Source of the DNA: Pseudomonas sp. stari2
GTDB lineage: Bacteria > Pseudomonadota > Gammaproteobacteria > Pseudomonadales > Pseudomonadaceae
Direction of reading: 5' to 3'
DNA: 64,000 nt
Assembly (NCBI RefSeq): GCF_040760005.1
Contig: NZ_CP099760.1
Span: 1,173,501-1,237,500 of the forward strand
Position 1 is the first letter of the stretch; the number at the start of each line of letters is the position of its first letter. The position numbers and the translations under genes were made by a program. The notes below the pieces were generated by a model, which saw only the letters and a program-made list of their open reading frames with translations, did no database searches and had not been told where the DNA came from. Shown here one piece after another: positions 41,294 to 51,870 of the stretch.

Positions 41294-41760
41294 TGCAAAA
41301 CCGCACCCTGGAAATCGGTGTCGGCCTGTTCCTGCTGGCAGGGATCCTGGCTTTGTTGCTGCTTGCCCTGCGGGTCAGTGGCCTGTCTCCGACTTCGACC
41401 ACCGATACCTACAAGCTTTATGCCTACTTTGACAATATCGCCGGTTTGACGGTCAGAGCCAAAGTGACCATGGCCGGTGTGACCATCGGCAAGGTCACGG
41501 CGATCGATCTGGACCGCGACAGTTTTACCGGCCGGGTGACCCTGCTGGTGGATAAAAAGGTCGACAACCTGCCGACCGACTCCACAGCGTCTATCCTGAC
41601 CGCTGGCCTGTTGGGCGAGAAGTACATCGGCATCAGCGTGGGCGGGGAAGAAACCCGGCTCAAGGATGGTGGAACCATTCACGACACCCAGTCGTCTCTG
41701 GTGCTGGAAGACCTGATCGGTAAATTCCTGCTCAATACCGTTAGCAAAGACGCCAAATGA
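41293..41760 (+). CDS. mlaD: MCE-domain lipid transport protein MlaD (Ttg2C)
   Basis: 155 residues: an N-terminal membrane anchor (IGVGLFLLAGILALLLLAL) and one MCE domain (about 38-118; LYAYFDNIAGLTVRAKVTM, with GLLGEKYIGISVGG). It hexamerises around the MlaE dimer to form the lipid channel. mlaC follows after 11 bp. Confidence 0.97.
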   Translation: MQNRTLEIGVGLFLLAGILALLLLALRVSGLSPTSTTDTYKLYAYFDNIAGLTVRAKVTMAGVTIGKVTAIDLDRDSFTGRVTLLVDKKVDNLPTDSTASILTAGLLGEKYIGISVGGEETRLKDGGTIHDTQSSLVLEDLIGKFLLNTVSKDAK

Positions 41761-41771
41761 GGAGCTTTTGA

Positions 41772-42422
41772 ATGATCTCTACCTTGCGACGTGGCCTGTT
41801 GATGTTGCTCGCGACACTGCCGCTGCTGGCGAACGCTGCGCCCGGGCAGTCGGCGCACGATCTGGTTCAGGACACCACCAACCGGATGCTCGCCGATCTG
41901 GCGGCGAATAAAGAGAAGTACAAGCAGGACCCGCAGGACTTCTACACCGCGCTGAATACCATTGTGGGTCCGGTAGTGGACGCCGAAGGCATTTCCAAAA
42001 GCATCATGACGGTCAAGTACTCGCGCAAGGCCACCCCGGCGCAGATGCAGACCTTCCAGGAAAACTTCAAGCGTGGCCTGTTCCAGTTCTATGGCAACGC
42101 CTTGCTGGAATACAACAACCAGGGCATCACCGTCGATGCGCCGAAAGATGAGTCGGGCGACCGCACCAGCGTCGGCATGACCGTCAAGGGCAACAACGGC
42201 GCGATTTATCCGGTTCAGTACACGCTGGAGAAGATCAGCGGCGAGTGGAAGCTGCGCAACGTGATCATCAATGGCATCAACATCGGCAAGCTGTTCCGTG
42301 ACCAGTTCGCCGACGCGATGCAGCGCAATGGCAACGACCTGGACAAGACCATCAATGGCTGGGCCGGCGAAGTGGCCAAGGCCAAGCAGACCGCCGAGAA
42401 ACAAGAGAAGCCTGCCCAATGA
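41772..42422 (+). CDS. mlaC: Periplasmic phospholipid carrier MlaC (Ttg2D)
   Basis: 216 residues with signal peptide MISTLRRGLLMLLATLPLL-ANA and the MlaC/Ttg2 domain (YSRKATPAQMQTFQENF, GEWKLRNVIINGINIGK). It shuttles phospholipids between MlaD and the outer-membrane MlaA. A Lys/Gln-rich tail ends the protein. Its stop overlaps the mlaB start (ATGA). Confidence 0.97.
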   Translation: MISTLRRGLLMLLATLPLLANAAPGQSAHDLVQDTTNRMLADLAANKEKYKQDPQDFYTALNTIVGPVVDAEGISKSIMTVKYSRKATPAQMQTFQENFKRGLFQFYGNALLEYNNQGITVDAPKDESGDRTSVGMTVKGNNGAIYPVQYTLEKISGEWKLRNVIINGINIGKLFRDQFADAMQRNGNDLDKTINGWAGEVAKAKQTAEKQEKPAQ

Positions 42423-42724
42423 CCGAGTCGGCCATTCGTCTGGACGAAGCCAGTCAGCTTCAGCTCACCGGTGTGCTGGATTACCGCACCGGTCCTGGCC
42501 TTCGCGAGCAGGGCCGGGCGCTGATCAAATCGTGCAATGCCCCGGCATTGGTGATCGATTGTTCGGCGGTGGAAAAGTCCAGCAGCGTCGGCCTGTCGTT
42601 GCTGCTGTGTTTCATTCGCGATGCGAAAGCCGCCGGCAAGGCGGTCAGTATCCGCGGGATGCCGGAAGACATGCGTGAAATCGCTCAGGTCAGCGAGCTG
42701 ACCGAGCTGTTGGCGCAACCCTGA
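42419..42724 (+). CDS. mlaB: STAS-domain protein MlaB
   Basis: A 101-residue STAS domain protein (LTGVLDYRTGPGLREQG; LVIDCSAVEKSSSVGLSLL). MlaB binds MlaF and is needed for stability and activity of the ATPase. The conserved serine region SSSVGLS corresponds to the anti-sigma-antagonist phosphorylation loop. It is the last gene of mlaFEDCB, followed by a terminator. Confidence 0.94.
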   Translation: MTESAIRLDEASQLQLTGVLDYRTGPGLREQGRALIKSCNAPALVIDCSAVEKSSSVGLSLLLCFIRDAKAAGKAVSIRGMPEDMREIAQVSELTELLAQP

Positions 42725-42740
42725 ACCCGCATCTATAAAG

Positions 42741-42793
42741 AAGCCCCCCGTCAGAGTCCTGCGCAGCGGGGTTCGCAGGCGCGGGGCTTTTTT
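42741..42793 (+). terminator. Rho-independent terminator of the mla operon
   Basis: Outer arms AAGCCCC (42741-42747) and GGGGCTT (42783-42789), an internal CCTGCG/CGCAGG hairpin in the loop, and a run of six T's from 42788. It lies between mlaB and ibaG. Confidence 0.85.
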
Positions 42794-42839
42794 GTATGAT
42801 GTCCGACCCGTGCGCACAGGGCGCCGATTGAGGTTGAGC

Positions 42840-43079
42840 ATGCAGGCCGTAGAAGTGAAGAGCTTCCTTGAAGGAAAGCTGCCAGGAACGCAGGTGGAAG
42901 TTGAAGGCGAAGGCTGCAACTTTCAGCTGAACGTGATTAGCGATGAACTGGCGGCGTTGAGCCCGGTCAAGCGTCAGCAAAGCATCTATGCCCATTTGAA
43001 CCCATGGATCGCCGATGGCAGCATCCACGCGGTCACTATGAAATTTTTCAGCAGCGCGGCCTGGGCCGAGCGCACCTGA
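42840..43079 (+). CDS. ibaG: BolA-like protein IbaG
   Basis: A 79-residue BolA/IbaG protein (QAVEVKSFLEGKLPGTQVEVEGEG, split here across residues 2-25) with the conserved KRQQSIYAHL and HAVTMKFF. It lacks the BolA cysteine/histidine set of the larger BolA, fitting IbaG, which binds monothiol glutaredoxin and responds to acid. ATG 42840 has GAGG upstream. It precedes murA by 22 bp, the typical mla-ibaG-murA order. Confidence 0.94.
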   Translation: MQAVEVKSFLEGKLPGTQVEVEGEGCNFQLNVISDELAALSPVKRQQSIYAHLNPWIADGSIHAVTMKFFSSAAWAERT

Positions 43080-43086
43080 GCCCTAG

Positions 43087-44367
<1,281 letters not shown>

Positions 44368-44494
44368 TCGCTGCATCTGGACACAGGGACGTGTCCGTTG
44401 AATTCGTTTTGATCGGGGGTGGTGACGCCCTCGATGTATGTCCGGCGCCGATTGCGACCGGACATGAGTACCTTGATAAGGACTGACGTTTCCC

Positions 44495-45130
44495 ATGTTG
44501 ACCATCGCACTGTCCAAGGGCCGCATCCTTGACGACACCCTGCCGCTTCTCGCCGAAGCGGGCATCGTGCCGACCGAGAATCCGGACAAGAGCCGCAAGC
44601 TGATCATCCCCACGACCCAGGAAGACGTACGCCTGTTGATCGTGCGCGCCACCGATGTGCCGACCTATGTCGAGCATGGCGCGGCCGACCTCGGCGTTGC
44701 CGGTAAAGACGTGCTGATGGAATACACAGGACAAGGCCTGTACGAACCGCTGGATCTGCAGATTGCCCAGTGCAAACTGATGACCGCCGGCAAGGTCGGC
44801 GCGGTCGAGCCAAAGGGCCGTCTGCGCGTTGCCACCAAGTTCGTCAACGTTGCCAAGCGCTACTACGCCGAGCAGGGCCGTCAGGTCGACATCATCAAGC
44901 TTTATGGCTCGATGGAGCTGGCACCGCTGATCGGCCTGGCCGACAAGATCATCGACGTGGTCGACACCGGCAACACCCTGCGCGCCAACGGCCTGGAACC
45001 CCAGGAACTGATCGCCACGATCAGCTCGCGTCTGGTGGTCAATAAAGCTTCGATGAAAATGCAACACGCCCGAATCCAGGCGTTGATCGACACCCTGCGC
45101 AAGGCAGTGGAGTCTCGACACCGCGGCTGA
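44495..45130 (+). CDS. hisG: ATP phosphoribosyltransferase, short form
   Basis: 211 residues, the HisGS short form that lacks the C-terminal regulatory domain and needs HisZ. Motifs: [33 protein letters not shown] and [12 protein letters not shown]. It catalyses the first step of histidine synthesis. HisZ is not in this window. A strong terminator-like hairpin separates it from hisD. Confidence 0.97.
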   Translation: MLTIALSKGRILDDTLPLLAEAGIVPTENPDKSRKLIIPTTQEDVRLLIVRATDVPTYVEHGAADLGVAGKDVLMEYTGQGLYEPLDLQIAQCKLMTAGKVGAVEPKGRLRVATKFVNVAKRYYAEQGRQVDIIKLYGSMELAPLIGLADKIIDVVDTGNTLRANGLEPQELIATISSRLVVNKASMKMQHARIQALIDTLRKAVESRHRG

Positions 45131-45182
45131 TGTACCTGCGCGACGTTAAGTCGCGCCCGTCTATCCGCCTCATAGCCAGAAT

Positions 45183-45232
45183 CTCAGGTGCCCAAGCGGA
45201 TCGAATGGTAATTTCGGGCGCCTGAGTTTTTT
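45183..45232 (+). terminator. Terminator or attenuator between hisG and hisD
   Basis: Arms CTCAGGTGCCC (45183-45193) and GGGCGCCTGAG (45216-45226) pair over 11 bp with one G-U, followed by six T's (45227-45232). It ends 23 bp before the hisD start. Either hisD has its own promoter upstream or within, or read-through is controlled. Confidence 0.85.
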
Positions 45233-45255
45233 GCCATTCCTATGAGGCTCTCGCT

Positions 45256-46581
45256 ATGACCGCACCGACTGCAATTCGCCGACTCAACGCTGCTGACCCG
45301 GATTTCGCGCAACATCTGGATCATCTGCTGAGCTGGGAAAGTGTGTCTGACGACTCGGTCAATCAGCGGGTGCTGGACATCATCAAGGCTGTGCGCGAGC
45401 GGGGTGACGCGGCACTGGTCGAGTTCACGCAGAAATTCGATGGCCTCGAAGTCGCCTCCATGGCAGACCTGATCCTGCCGCGCGAGCGTCTGGAACTGGC
45501 CCTGACCCGTATCACCGTGGCGCAACGCGAAGCGCTGGAAAAAGCTGCCGCTCGCGTTCGCAGCTATCACGAAAAACAGAAGCAGGACTCCTGGAGCTAC
45601 ACCGAAGCCGACGGCACGGTGCTGGGCCAGAAAGTCACGCCACTGGATCGTGCTGGTCTGTATGTGCCGGGCGGCAAGGCGTCGTACCCGTCGTCGGTGT
45701 TGATGAACGCGATTCCGGCCAAGGTCGCCGGCGTGACCGAAGTGGTCATGGTGGTGCCGACCCCGCGCGGTGAAGTCAACGAGCTGGTGCTGGCGGCGGC
45801 GTGCATCGCCGGCGTCGACCGGGTGTTCACGATCGGTGGCGCGCAAGCCGTTGCCGCATTGGCCTATGGCACCGAAAGCGTGCCGCAGGTGGACAAGGTC
45901 GTCGGCCCGGGCAACATCTACGTCGCCACTGCCAAGCGTCACGTGTTTGGTCAGGTCGGCATCGACATGATCGCCGGCCCGTCGGAAATCCTCGTGGTGT
46001 GCGATGGCCAGACCGATCCGGACTGGATCGCCATGGATCTGTTCTCTCAGGCCGAGCACGACGAAGACGCCCAGGCGATTCTGGTCAGCCCGGACGCCGA
46101 GTTCCTCGACAAGGTCGCCGCGAGCATCGATAAACTGCTGCCGACCATGGATCGCGCGACCATCATCGAAACCTCGATCAATGGCCGTGGCGCCCTGATC
46201 CAGGTGCGCGACATGGCCCAGGCCATCGAAGTTGCCAACCGCATTGCCCCGGAACACCTTGAACTGTCGGTCGCCGACCCGCAGGCCTGGCTGCCGCAGA
46301 TCCGCCACGCCGGCGCGATCTTCATGGGGCGACACACCTCCGAAGCGCTGGGCGACTACTGCGCCGGTCCGAACCACGTGCTGCCGACCTCCGGCACTGC
46401 GCGTTTCTCCTCGCCGCTGGGCGTGTACGACTTCCAGAAACGCTCGTCGATCATCTTCTGCTCCGAGGCAGGTGCTTCGGAACTGGGCAAGACTGCATCG
46501 ATCCTGGCCCGTGGTGAATCGCTGAGCGCTCACGCTCGCAGCGCTGAATACCGCATCAAAGACGAAGTGAAGGGGAACTGA
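45256..46581 (+). CDS. hisD: Histidinol dehydrogenase
   Basis: 441 residues. Conserved segments are [62 protein letters not shown] and the zinc/active site region [14 protein letters not shown]. It performs the last two oxidations of histidine synthesis. hisC follows after 2 bp. Confidence 0.98.
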   Translation: MTAPTAIRRLNAADPDFAQHLDHLLSWESVSDDSVNQRVLDIIKAVRERGDAALVEFTQKFDGLEVASMADLILPRERLELALTRITVAQREALEKAAARVRSYHEKQKQDSWSYTEADGTVLGQKVTPLDRAGLYVPGGKASYPSSVLMNAIPAKVAGVTEVVMVVPTPRGEVNELVLAAACIAGVDRVFTIGGAQAVAALAYGTESVPQVDKVVGPGNIYVATAKRHVFGQVGIDMIAGPSEILVVCDGQTDPDWIAMDLFSQAEHDEDAQAILVSPDAEFLDKVAASIDKLLPTMDRATIIETSINGRGALIQVRDMAQAIEVANRIAPEHLELSVADPQAWLPQIRHAGAIFMGRHTSEALGDYCAGPNHVLPTSGTARFSSPLGVYDFQKRSSIIFCSEAGASELGKTASILARGESLSAHARSAEYRIKDEVKGN

Positions 46582-46583
46582 AA

Positions 46584-47636
46584 ATGAGTAAATTCTGGAG
46601 CCCGTTCGTCAAGGATCTAGTGCCTTATGTACCGGGTGAGCAGCCGAAATTGACCCGGCTGGTCAAACTCAACACCAACGAAAACCCGTATGGCCCGTCG
46701 CCAAAAGCCCTGGCGGCGATGCAGACCGAACTCAACGACAACCTGCGCCTGTACCCGGACCCCAACAGTGACCTGCTGAAGAACGCCGTCGCCAAGTATT
46801 ACGGTGTGCAGAGCAACCAGGTGTTCCTCGGCAACGGTTCGGATGAAGTGCTGGCGCACATCTTTCACGGCCTGTTGCAACACGATCAGCCGATCCTGTT
46901 CCCGGACATCAGCTACAGCTTCTATCCGGTCTACTGCGGTCTCTACGGCATCACATTCGACGCGGTGCCGCTGGATGCGCAGTTCCAGATCAACCCGGCC
47001 GACTACGCCAAACCGAACGGCGGGATCATCTTCCCCAACCCGAACGCGCCGACCGGTTGCCTGCTGGCACTGGAAGCCGTCGAACAAATCCTCAAGGCCA
47101 GCCCGGATTCAGTGGTGGTGGTCGATGAGGCCTACATCGACTTCGGCGGCGAGACCGCGATCAGTCTGGTGGACCGTTATCCAAACCTGCTCGTGACCCA
47201 GACCTTGTCGAAGTCCCGTTCGCTGGCGGGCCTGCGGGTTGGTCTGGCGGTTGGCCATCCGGACCTGATCGAGGCGCTGGAGCGGATCAAGAACAGCTTC
47301 AACTCCTACCCGATCGATCGCATGGCGAACGTCGGCGCGGCGGCAGCGTTCGAGGATCGCGAGTACTTCGACAAGACCTGCGCACTGGTCATCGAGAGTC
47401 GCGAGTGGGTGGTTGCGCAGTTGCAGGCCAAAGGTTTTGAAGTGCTGCCGTCAGCGGCCAACTTCATCTTCGCCCGGCATCCGCAACACGATGCGGCGGG
47501 GCTGGCGGCCAAACTGCGTGAGCAGGGCGTGATCGTGCGCCACTTCAAGCAGGAGCGGATTGCCCAGTTCCTGCGGATCTCGATCGGCACGCCGGAACAG
47601 AATCAGGCGTTGATCGACGGTCTGGGCGAACTCTGA
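46584..47636 (+). CDS. hisC: Histidinol-phosphate aminotransferase
   Basis: A 350-residue class I/II PLP aminotransferase with [32 protein letters not shown] and the Schiff-base lysine K210 in [14 protein letters not shown]. It converts imidazole-acetol phosphate to histidinol phosphate. It is the last gene of the hisD-hisC pair and ends at a convergent terminator. Confidence 0.97.
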   Translation: MSKFWSPFVKDLVPYVPGEQPKLTRLVKLNTNENPYGPSPKALAAMQTELNDNLRLYPDPNSDLLKNAVAKYYGVQSNQVFLGNGSDEVLAHIFHGLLQHDQPILFPDISYSFYPVYCGLYGITFDAVPLDAQFQINPADYAKPNGGIIFPNPNAPTGCLLALEAVEQILKASPDSVVVVDEAYIDFGGETAISLVDRYPNLLVTQTLSKSRSLAGLRVGLAVGHPDLIEALERIKNSFNSYPIDRMANVGAAAAFEDREYFDKTCALVIESREWVVAQLQAKGFEVLPSAANFIFARHPQHDAAGLAAKLREQGVIVRHFKQERIAQFLRISIGTPEQNQALIDGLGEL

Positions 47637-47642
47637 AACGAC

Positions 47643-47678
47643 GCTGATCCCTGTGGGTTCAGTCCCGCAGGGATCAGC
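47643..47678. terminator. Bidirectional terminator between hisC and the DUF4198 gene
   Basis: Arms GCTGATCCCTG (47643-47653) and CAGGGATCAGC (47668-47678), 11 bp perfect, with an internal TGGG/CCCG. It lies in the 48-bp gap between convergent genes. T-runs are weak on both sides. Confidence 0.7.
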
Positions 47679-47684
47679 GCTGGT

Positions 47685-48404
47685 TTATTCGTGATGCGGC
47701 TCGCCAAGGAACGTCAACGAACTGAACAACCCTCTGCTGCTCACCTCTGCACTGTCCTTCACCGGCACTTCCACCTGCGCCGCAATCACATTCAATCCCT
47801 CATTACGCACCAGCACCTGAGCGCGGCCGTCCTTGTCGGTTTCAGTGCTCAAGGTATTCGGCGCGCTGCGGTAGTCACCGATCAACTTCACGCCCGCGGC
47901 CGGTTTGCCATCCAGCAACACCCGCACCGGCAATGATTTCCCCGGCCCGACGGTCAGCGGATCGACCTCCGGCAAAATCAGCAATTTGATCTGATCCAGT
48001 TTGGGCAACTTCGCTCCGGGCTGATAAATCGCCAGGCTGTACTTGAGGGTCTCGGTCGACTCGATGGCTCCCGGGACTTTGCTACGCCCCTCGTTGACCC
48101 ATTTCTTGTCGGCGGTTTGCGACCACATGCCGTTGTTCAGGGCCACGGCCATCACCGCCGGCGGTTTCAACGGTTGCAGGCGGGCGTGATCTGCCAGGCG
48201 CTGCACACTGACGGGAATCATCTTGCCGCTCGCGTCAAAGGCCCACGCCCCGCTGACTTTCTGCGGTTTGAACGCATTGTCCTCGGCACCGTGGCCGTAG
48301 ACGACTTCGATATTGCCGCGTCGTTGTTCGGTCCACAAACCATGGGCCGAGGCGTGAGTGGCGAACAGCGCGGCGATGAGCAGCAGGGATTTGCCGTAAT
48401 GCAT
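47685..48404 (-). CDS. DUF4198 periplasmic protein, partner of TonB-dependent receptor
   Basis: 239 residues with a signal peptide (MHYGKSLLLIAALFATHASA) leaving an N-terminal HGLWTEQ, so a metal-binding histidine is exposed at the mature N-terminus. The rest is a two-domain beta protein with the DUF4198 pattern (LLILPEVDPLTVGPGKSLPV, GKPAAGVKLIGDY, TDKDGRAQVLV). DUF4198 proteins often sit beside TonB receptors or metal transporters and are thought to bind metals. It follows the receptor gene by 12 bp and is clearly co-transcribed. C-terminal GEPHHE adds more histidines. Confidence 0.85.
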   Translation of the reverse strand: MHYGKSLLLIAALFATHASAHGLWTEQRRGNIEVVYGHGAEDNAFKPQKVSGAWAFDASGKMIPVSVQRLADHARLQPLKPPAVMAVALNNGMWSQTADKKWVNEGRSKVPGAIESTETLKYSLAIYQPGAKLPKLDQIKLLILPEVDPLTVGPGKSLPVRVLLDGKPAAGVKLIGDYRSAPNTLSTETDKDGRAQVLVRNEGLNVIAAQVEVPVKDSAEVSSRGLFSSLTFLGEPHHE

Positions 48405-48416
48405 TGTGACGTCCTT

Positions 48417-50522
48417 TTACAGGTTGAGTGTCAGGCTGACCGTGAAATTGCGCGGCTCGCCGGGGTTGACCCAGTAGTTGCTGTACGAGCGCTCGTAATA
48501 CTTTTCGTCGAACAGATTGTTCAGATTCAGTCCGAGAGTGACGGTGTCGCTGGCCTTGTAATGGGCCAGCAGGTCGACGGTGTGATAGGCCGGCAGCTCG
48601 AAATCGCTGCCGGACTCACCCGAGCGGTCACCGACGTAGGTGAACGCCGCGCCGATATCCGAGCCGCGCAAGCGGCCGTCCTGAAACTCGTAGACACCCA
48701 GCAGGCTGCCGCTGCGTTTGGCCACCCCGAGGATGCGGCTACCGGCAGGAATCGCGGCATCACCCTTGGTGACTTCGGCGTCGATCCAGGCGAAGGCGCC
48801 GATCACCCTGACGGCGTCGGTGACTTGCCCGGTGACTTGCAGATCGAAACCCCGGCTGCGGGCCTTGCCCATGGCGCGGCTGGTGTCGGTGCCCGGGTCG
48901 AGGGCGAGGACGTTTTCCTTGTCGATATGGAAGAAGGCGAGGGTGCTGCTTAACCGTTCGTCGAACAGCTCGTTCTTGATGCCGATTTCGTAACCCACAC
49001 CTTCCTCCGGATCGAAGGATTTGCCAGCCGCATCGAGGCCGTTGTTCGGTTTGAATGAGGTCGAGGCGTTGGCGAACAGGCCGGTGTCCGGTGTCAGTTG
49101 ATAGAGCAGGCCGGCACGTTGGGTGAGCGCATCGTGGGTCTGGCGGCTGGTGGTGTTGCGGCTGTGGTCATCGATGTTTTGGTCGAAATGCTCGAAGCGC
49201 GCACCGATCATCCCGCGCAGTTTTTCGCTGAAGACGATTTGATCCTGCAGGTTCAGCGCATGGCTTTCGACGTGTTCGAAGAAGTCTGTGCCGGAGCGTG
49301 CGCCGTTGGGTTTGGGCTGGCCGTACACCGGGTTATAGATATCGATGGCGTAAGGCCCGCCGGCGATGGTGGTGACGCGCTCGTTCTTGCGGAAGTTCTC
49401 ATACTCGCTGCCGATCAGCAGTTCGTGCTGCCAGGTGCCGAGGTCGAACAGGCCGCGCAGTTCCAGCTGGGTGATGCTGTCGTGCCAGTTGGTATCGCGT
49501 TCGCGATAGCGGCGGTTGACTGTGTGGCCATCGGCATTCAAAGGACGGTTTTCGGAGGCGAATCCCCACAGTTTGCCTTCCTTGTAATGGCTGGCCAGGC
49601 GCAGTTTCCAGGCATCGCTGAGGTGGTGCTCAAGCGTGGCTTGCAGTCTGTTGTTGTGGTTGTCGATGTTGCCGTCGTTCGGCTCACCCAGGAATGTCGA
49701 GCGCGAGACGCCGCTCCATTTATTGTTTGGCGCAACGATGCCGCGGTCGAAGGTCGAGCTATGACGCACGAATTCGCTCTCCACCAGCAGGCTGGTGTCC
49801 GGGTTCAACCGCCAACTGAAAGAGGGGGCGACGAAGACCCGTTTGCTGTCGACGTGATCGCGAAAGCTGTTGTTGTCCTCGACCGCGAGGTTGATTCGCG
49901 ACAGCACATCACCCTGATCATCCAGCGGCGTGTTGACGTCCAGCGCGGTGCGATAACGATCCCAACTGCCGGCACTGGTTTGCAGGGTGGTGAAGGCCTC
50001 GGGCTGCGGTTTCTTGGTGACGATGTTGACCGTGCCACCCGGATCGCCTCGGCCGTAAAGGCTGGCGGCCGGTCCTTTCAGCACTTCGATGCGCTCGATG
50101 TTGGCGGCGTCCGGTGTGCTCGGGTAACCACGGTTGGCGCTGAAGCCGTCCTGGTAAAACTCGGAGGTGGTGAAGCCGCGCACGCTGTATTCGTAAAGCG
50201 TCAGGCCGCCGAAGTTGTTTTGCTTTGAAACGCCACCGGCGAAATCCAGCGCGCGTTCGACGCTGGTGCTGCCCAGATCCTTGAGTACGCTGGCGGGCAC
50301 CACGCTGATGGCCTGCGGAATATCGCGGATTGCGGTGTCGGTTTTGGTGGCGCTGGACGAGCGCGTGGCGCGGTAGCCATTGACCGGGCCAGTAGGGGAT
50401 TCGTAATCGGAGGTGACGCTGATGGCGTCGAGTTCGAGCGTTTGCGGTTCATCGGCAAACACGGGATCGCCAAGCAGGCCAAGGGTCAGGCCGAGGAGAG
50501 AGGCCTTTTTTCGAGATGACAT
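48417..50522 (-). CDS. TonB-dependent siderophore/metal receptor
   Basis: About 701 residues: a signal peptide ending near VFADEP, a plug domain (about 50-165; TDTAIRDIPQAISVVPASVL, IERIEVLKGPAASLYGRGDPGG) and a 22-strand barrel ending in VSLTLNL (outer-membrane insertion signal, terminal hydrophobic residue L). The plug resembles siderophore receptors such as FhuE/FoxA types; no N-terminal signalling domain is present, so it is not a sigma/anti-sigma transducer. The ligand is unknown. The ATG at 50522 overlaps a 42-bp palindrome; a TTG at 50537 in frame is possible. It is followed by the DUF4198 gene. No Fur box is visible, so zinc or another metal signal is conceivable. Confidence 0.93.
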   Translation of the reverse strand: MSSRKKASLLGLTLGLLGDPVFADEPQTLELDAISVTSDYESPTGPVNGYRATRSSSATKTDTAIRDIPQAISVVPASVLKDLGSTSVERALDFAGGVSKQNNFGGLTLYEYSVRGFTTSEFYQDGFSANRGYPSTPDAANIERIEVLKGPAASLYGRGDPGGTVNIVTKKPQPEAFTTLQTSAGSWDRYRTALDVNTPLDDQGDVLSRINLAVEDNNSFRDHVDSKRVFVAPSFSWRLNPDTSLLVESEFVRHSSTFDRGIVAPNNKWSGVSRSTFLGEPNDGNIDNHNNRLQATLEHHLSDAWKLRLASHYKEGKLWGFASENRPLNADGHTVNRRYRERDTNWHDSITQLELRGLFDLGTWQHELLIGSEYENFRKNERVTTIAGGPYAIDIYNPVYGQPKPNGARSGTDFFEHVESHALNLQDQIVFSEKLRGMIGARFEHFDQNIDDHSRNTTSRQTHDALTQRAGLLYQLTPDTGLFANASTSFKPNNGLDAAGKSFDPEEGVGYEIGIKNELFDERLSSTLAFFHIDKENVLALDPGTDTSRAMGKARSRGFDLQVTGQVTDAVRVIGAFAWIDAEVTKGDAAIPAGSRILGVAKRSGSLLGVYEFQDGRLRGSDIGAAFTYVGDRSGESGSDFELPAYHTVDLLAHYKASDTVTLGLNLNNLFDEKYYERSYSNYWVNPGEPRNFTVSLTLNL

Positions 50523-50580
50523 GTTATGTTGTTCCAATGTGCTAATTGAAACAATATAACATGCCTGTTGAGAATGTCTG
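50521..50580 (-). promoter_or_regulatory. Promoter and 42-bp operator-like palindrome of the TonB receptor gene
   Basis: Arms ATGTTATGTTGTT (50521-50533) and AACAATATAACAT (50550-50562) match at 12 of 13 positions; the adjoining CAAT (50535-50538) and ATTG (50545-50548) extend the symmetry. On the minus strand CAGACA (50580-50575) and TATATT (50558-50553) with a 16-bp spacer form a promoter, so the palindrome covers the -10 to the start codon. This is typical of a repressor site. The ATGTTATA half resembles a Zur half-site, but the full Zur consensus is not met. Confidence 0.65.
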
Positions 50581-50609
50581 TTATTCGCGCCAATGACGCG
50601 AACAAAGTC

Positions 50610-51767
50610 TTACTCTTCCTTTTCCTGTACCGGCGCTGGCGGCGGACGCAGGCCGATTTCAGCGGTCAGCTTCAACTCCTTGCCATTGCGCATCACCTGA
50701 ATCGTGACCTTGTCGGTTGGCTTGATCCGCGCCACCTGGTTCATCGATTTGCGGCCATCGCCGGCCGGTTCGCCGTCGATGCTCAGAATCACGTCACCCA
50801 GTTGCAGGCCGGCCTTCTGTGCCGGACCGTCGCGGAAAATCCCCGCCACTACAATCCCCGGACGCCCGGACAGGCCAAACGACTCGGCCAGTTCCTGCGT
50901 CAGCGGTTGCACCTCGATCCCCAGCCAGCCACGAATTACCTGGCCGTGCTCGATGATCGATTTCATCACTTCCATCGCCAGTTTCACTGGAATCGCAAAA
51001 CCGATCCCTTGCGAGCCGCCGGACTTGGAGAAGATCGCCGTGTTGATGCCGGTGAGGTTGCCGTTGGCGTCCACCAACGCGCCGCCGGAGTTGCCCGGGT
51101 TGATCGCCGCGTCGGTCTGGATGAAGTCTTCGTAGTTGTTCAGGCCCAGCTGGTTACGGCCGGTGGCACTGATGATGCCCATGGTCACGGTCTGGCCGAC
51201 CCCGAACGGGTTGCCGATGGCGAGGGCCACGTCGCCGATGCGGATATTGTCGGAGCGACCGACGGTGATCGCCGGCAGATTTTTCAGATCGATCTTCAGG
51301 ACCGCGAGGTCGGTTTCCGGGTCGCTGCCGATCACCCTGGCCAGGGTTTCACGACCGTCCTTGAGCGCCACGACAATCTGGTCGGCGCCGGTGGTAACGT
51401 GGTTGTTGGTCAGAATGTAGCCTTCCGGGCTCATGATCACGCCGGAGCCGAGACTCGACTCCATGCGTTTCTGCTTCGGTGAGTTATCACCGAAGAAGCG
51501 GCGGAACTGCGGATCCTCGAACAGCGGATGCGCCGGTTTGTTGATGACTTTGGTGGTGTAGAGGTTGACCACCGACGGCGCGGCAATGACCACCGCGTCG
51601 GCGTAGGACACCGGCCCCTGTTGCACGCTGGTGGTCTGCGGAGCCTGATGCAGGTTGACGTCGAGGCTCGGAAGCCCGACCCACTGCGGGTAACGCTGAA
51701 TAATCAACAGAGCGATAAGCACACCGGCCAACAGCGGCCAGCCGAAAAAACGCAGCGCCTTGAGCAT
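50610..51767 (-). CDS. algW: Periplasmic serine protease AlgW (DegS family)
   Basis: 385 residues: an N-terminal membrane anchor (FFGWPLLAGVLIALLII), a trypsin-like protease domain with triad H123 (TNNHV), D153 (ETDLAV) and S227 (NPGNSGGAL), and one PDZ domain (about 275-370). AlgW senses envelope stress and starts cleavage of the anti-sigma MucA, activating AlgU. The tail APVQEKEE is low complexity. It lies divergent to the Nif3-like gene; the TonB receptor follows downstream on the same strand. Confidence 0.95.
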   Translation of the reverse strand: MLKALRFFGWPLLAGVLIALLIIQRYPQWVGLPSLDVNLHQAPQTTSVQQGPVSYADAVVIAAPSVVNLYTTKVINKPAHPLFEDPQFRRFFGDNSPKQKRMESSLGSGVIMSPEGYILTNNHVTTGADQIVVALKDGRETLARVIGSDPETDLAVLKIDLKNLPAITVGRSDNIRIGDVALAIGNPFGVGQTVTMGIISATGRNQLGLNNYEDFIQTDAAINPGNSGGALVDANGNLTGINTAIFSKSGGSQGIGFAIPVKLAMEVMKSIIEHGQVIRGWLGIEVQPLTQELAESFGLSGRPGIVVAGIFRDGPAQKAGLQLGDVILSIDGEPAGDGRKSMNQVARIKPTDKVTIQVMRNGKELKLTAEIGLRPPPAPVQEKEE

Positions 51768-51870
51768 TAAGCACGTCCTGGAAAGGTTGCAGGCGGGGTC
51801 AGACCGCCCATAATGTCGCGCATTATACGAGGCCGCGCGTGCCTCTGAACGGGATTTTCAGGAGTCTTTC

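Noticed and set aside
50521..50562. Firm Zur box at the TonB receptor gene
   Set aside because: Only the ATGTTATA half agrees with the Zur consensus; the palindrome's centre and second half do not, so I kept it as an unidentified operator.
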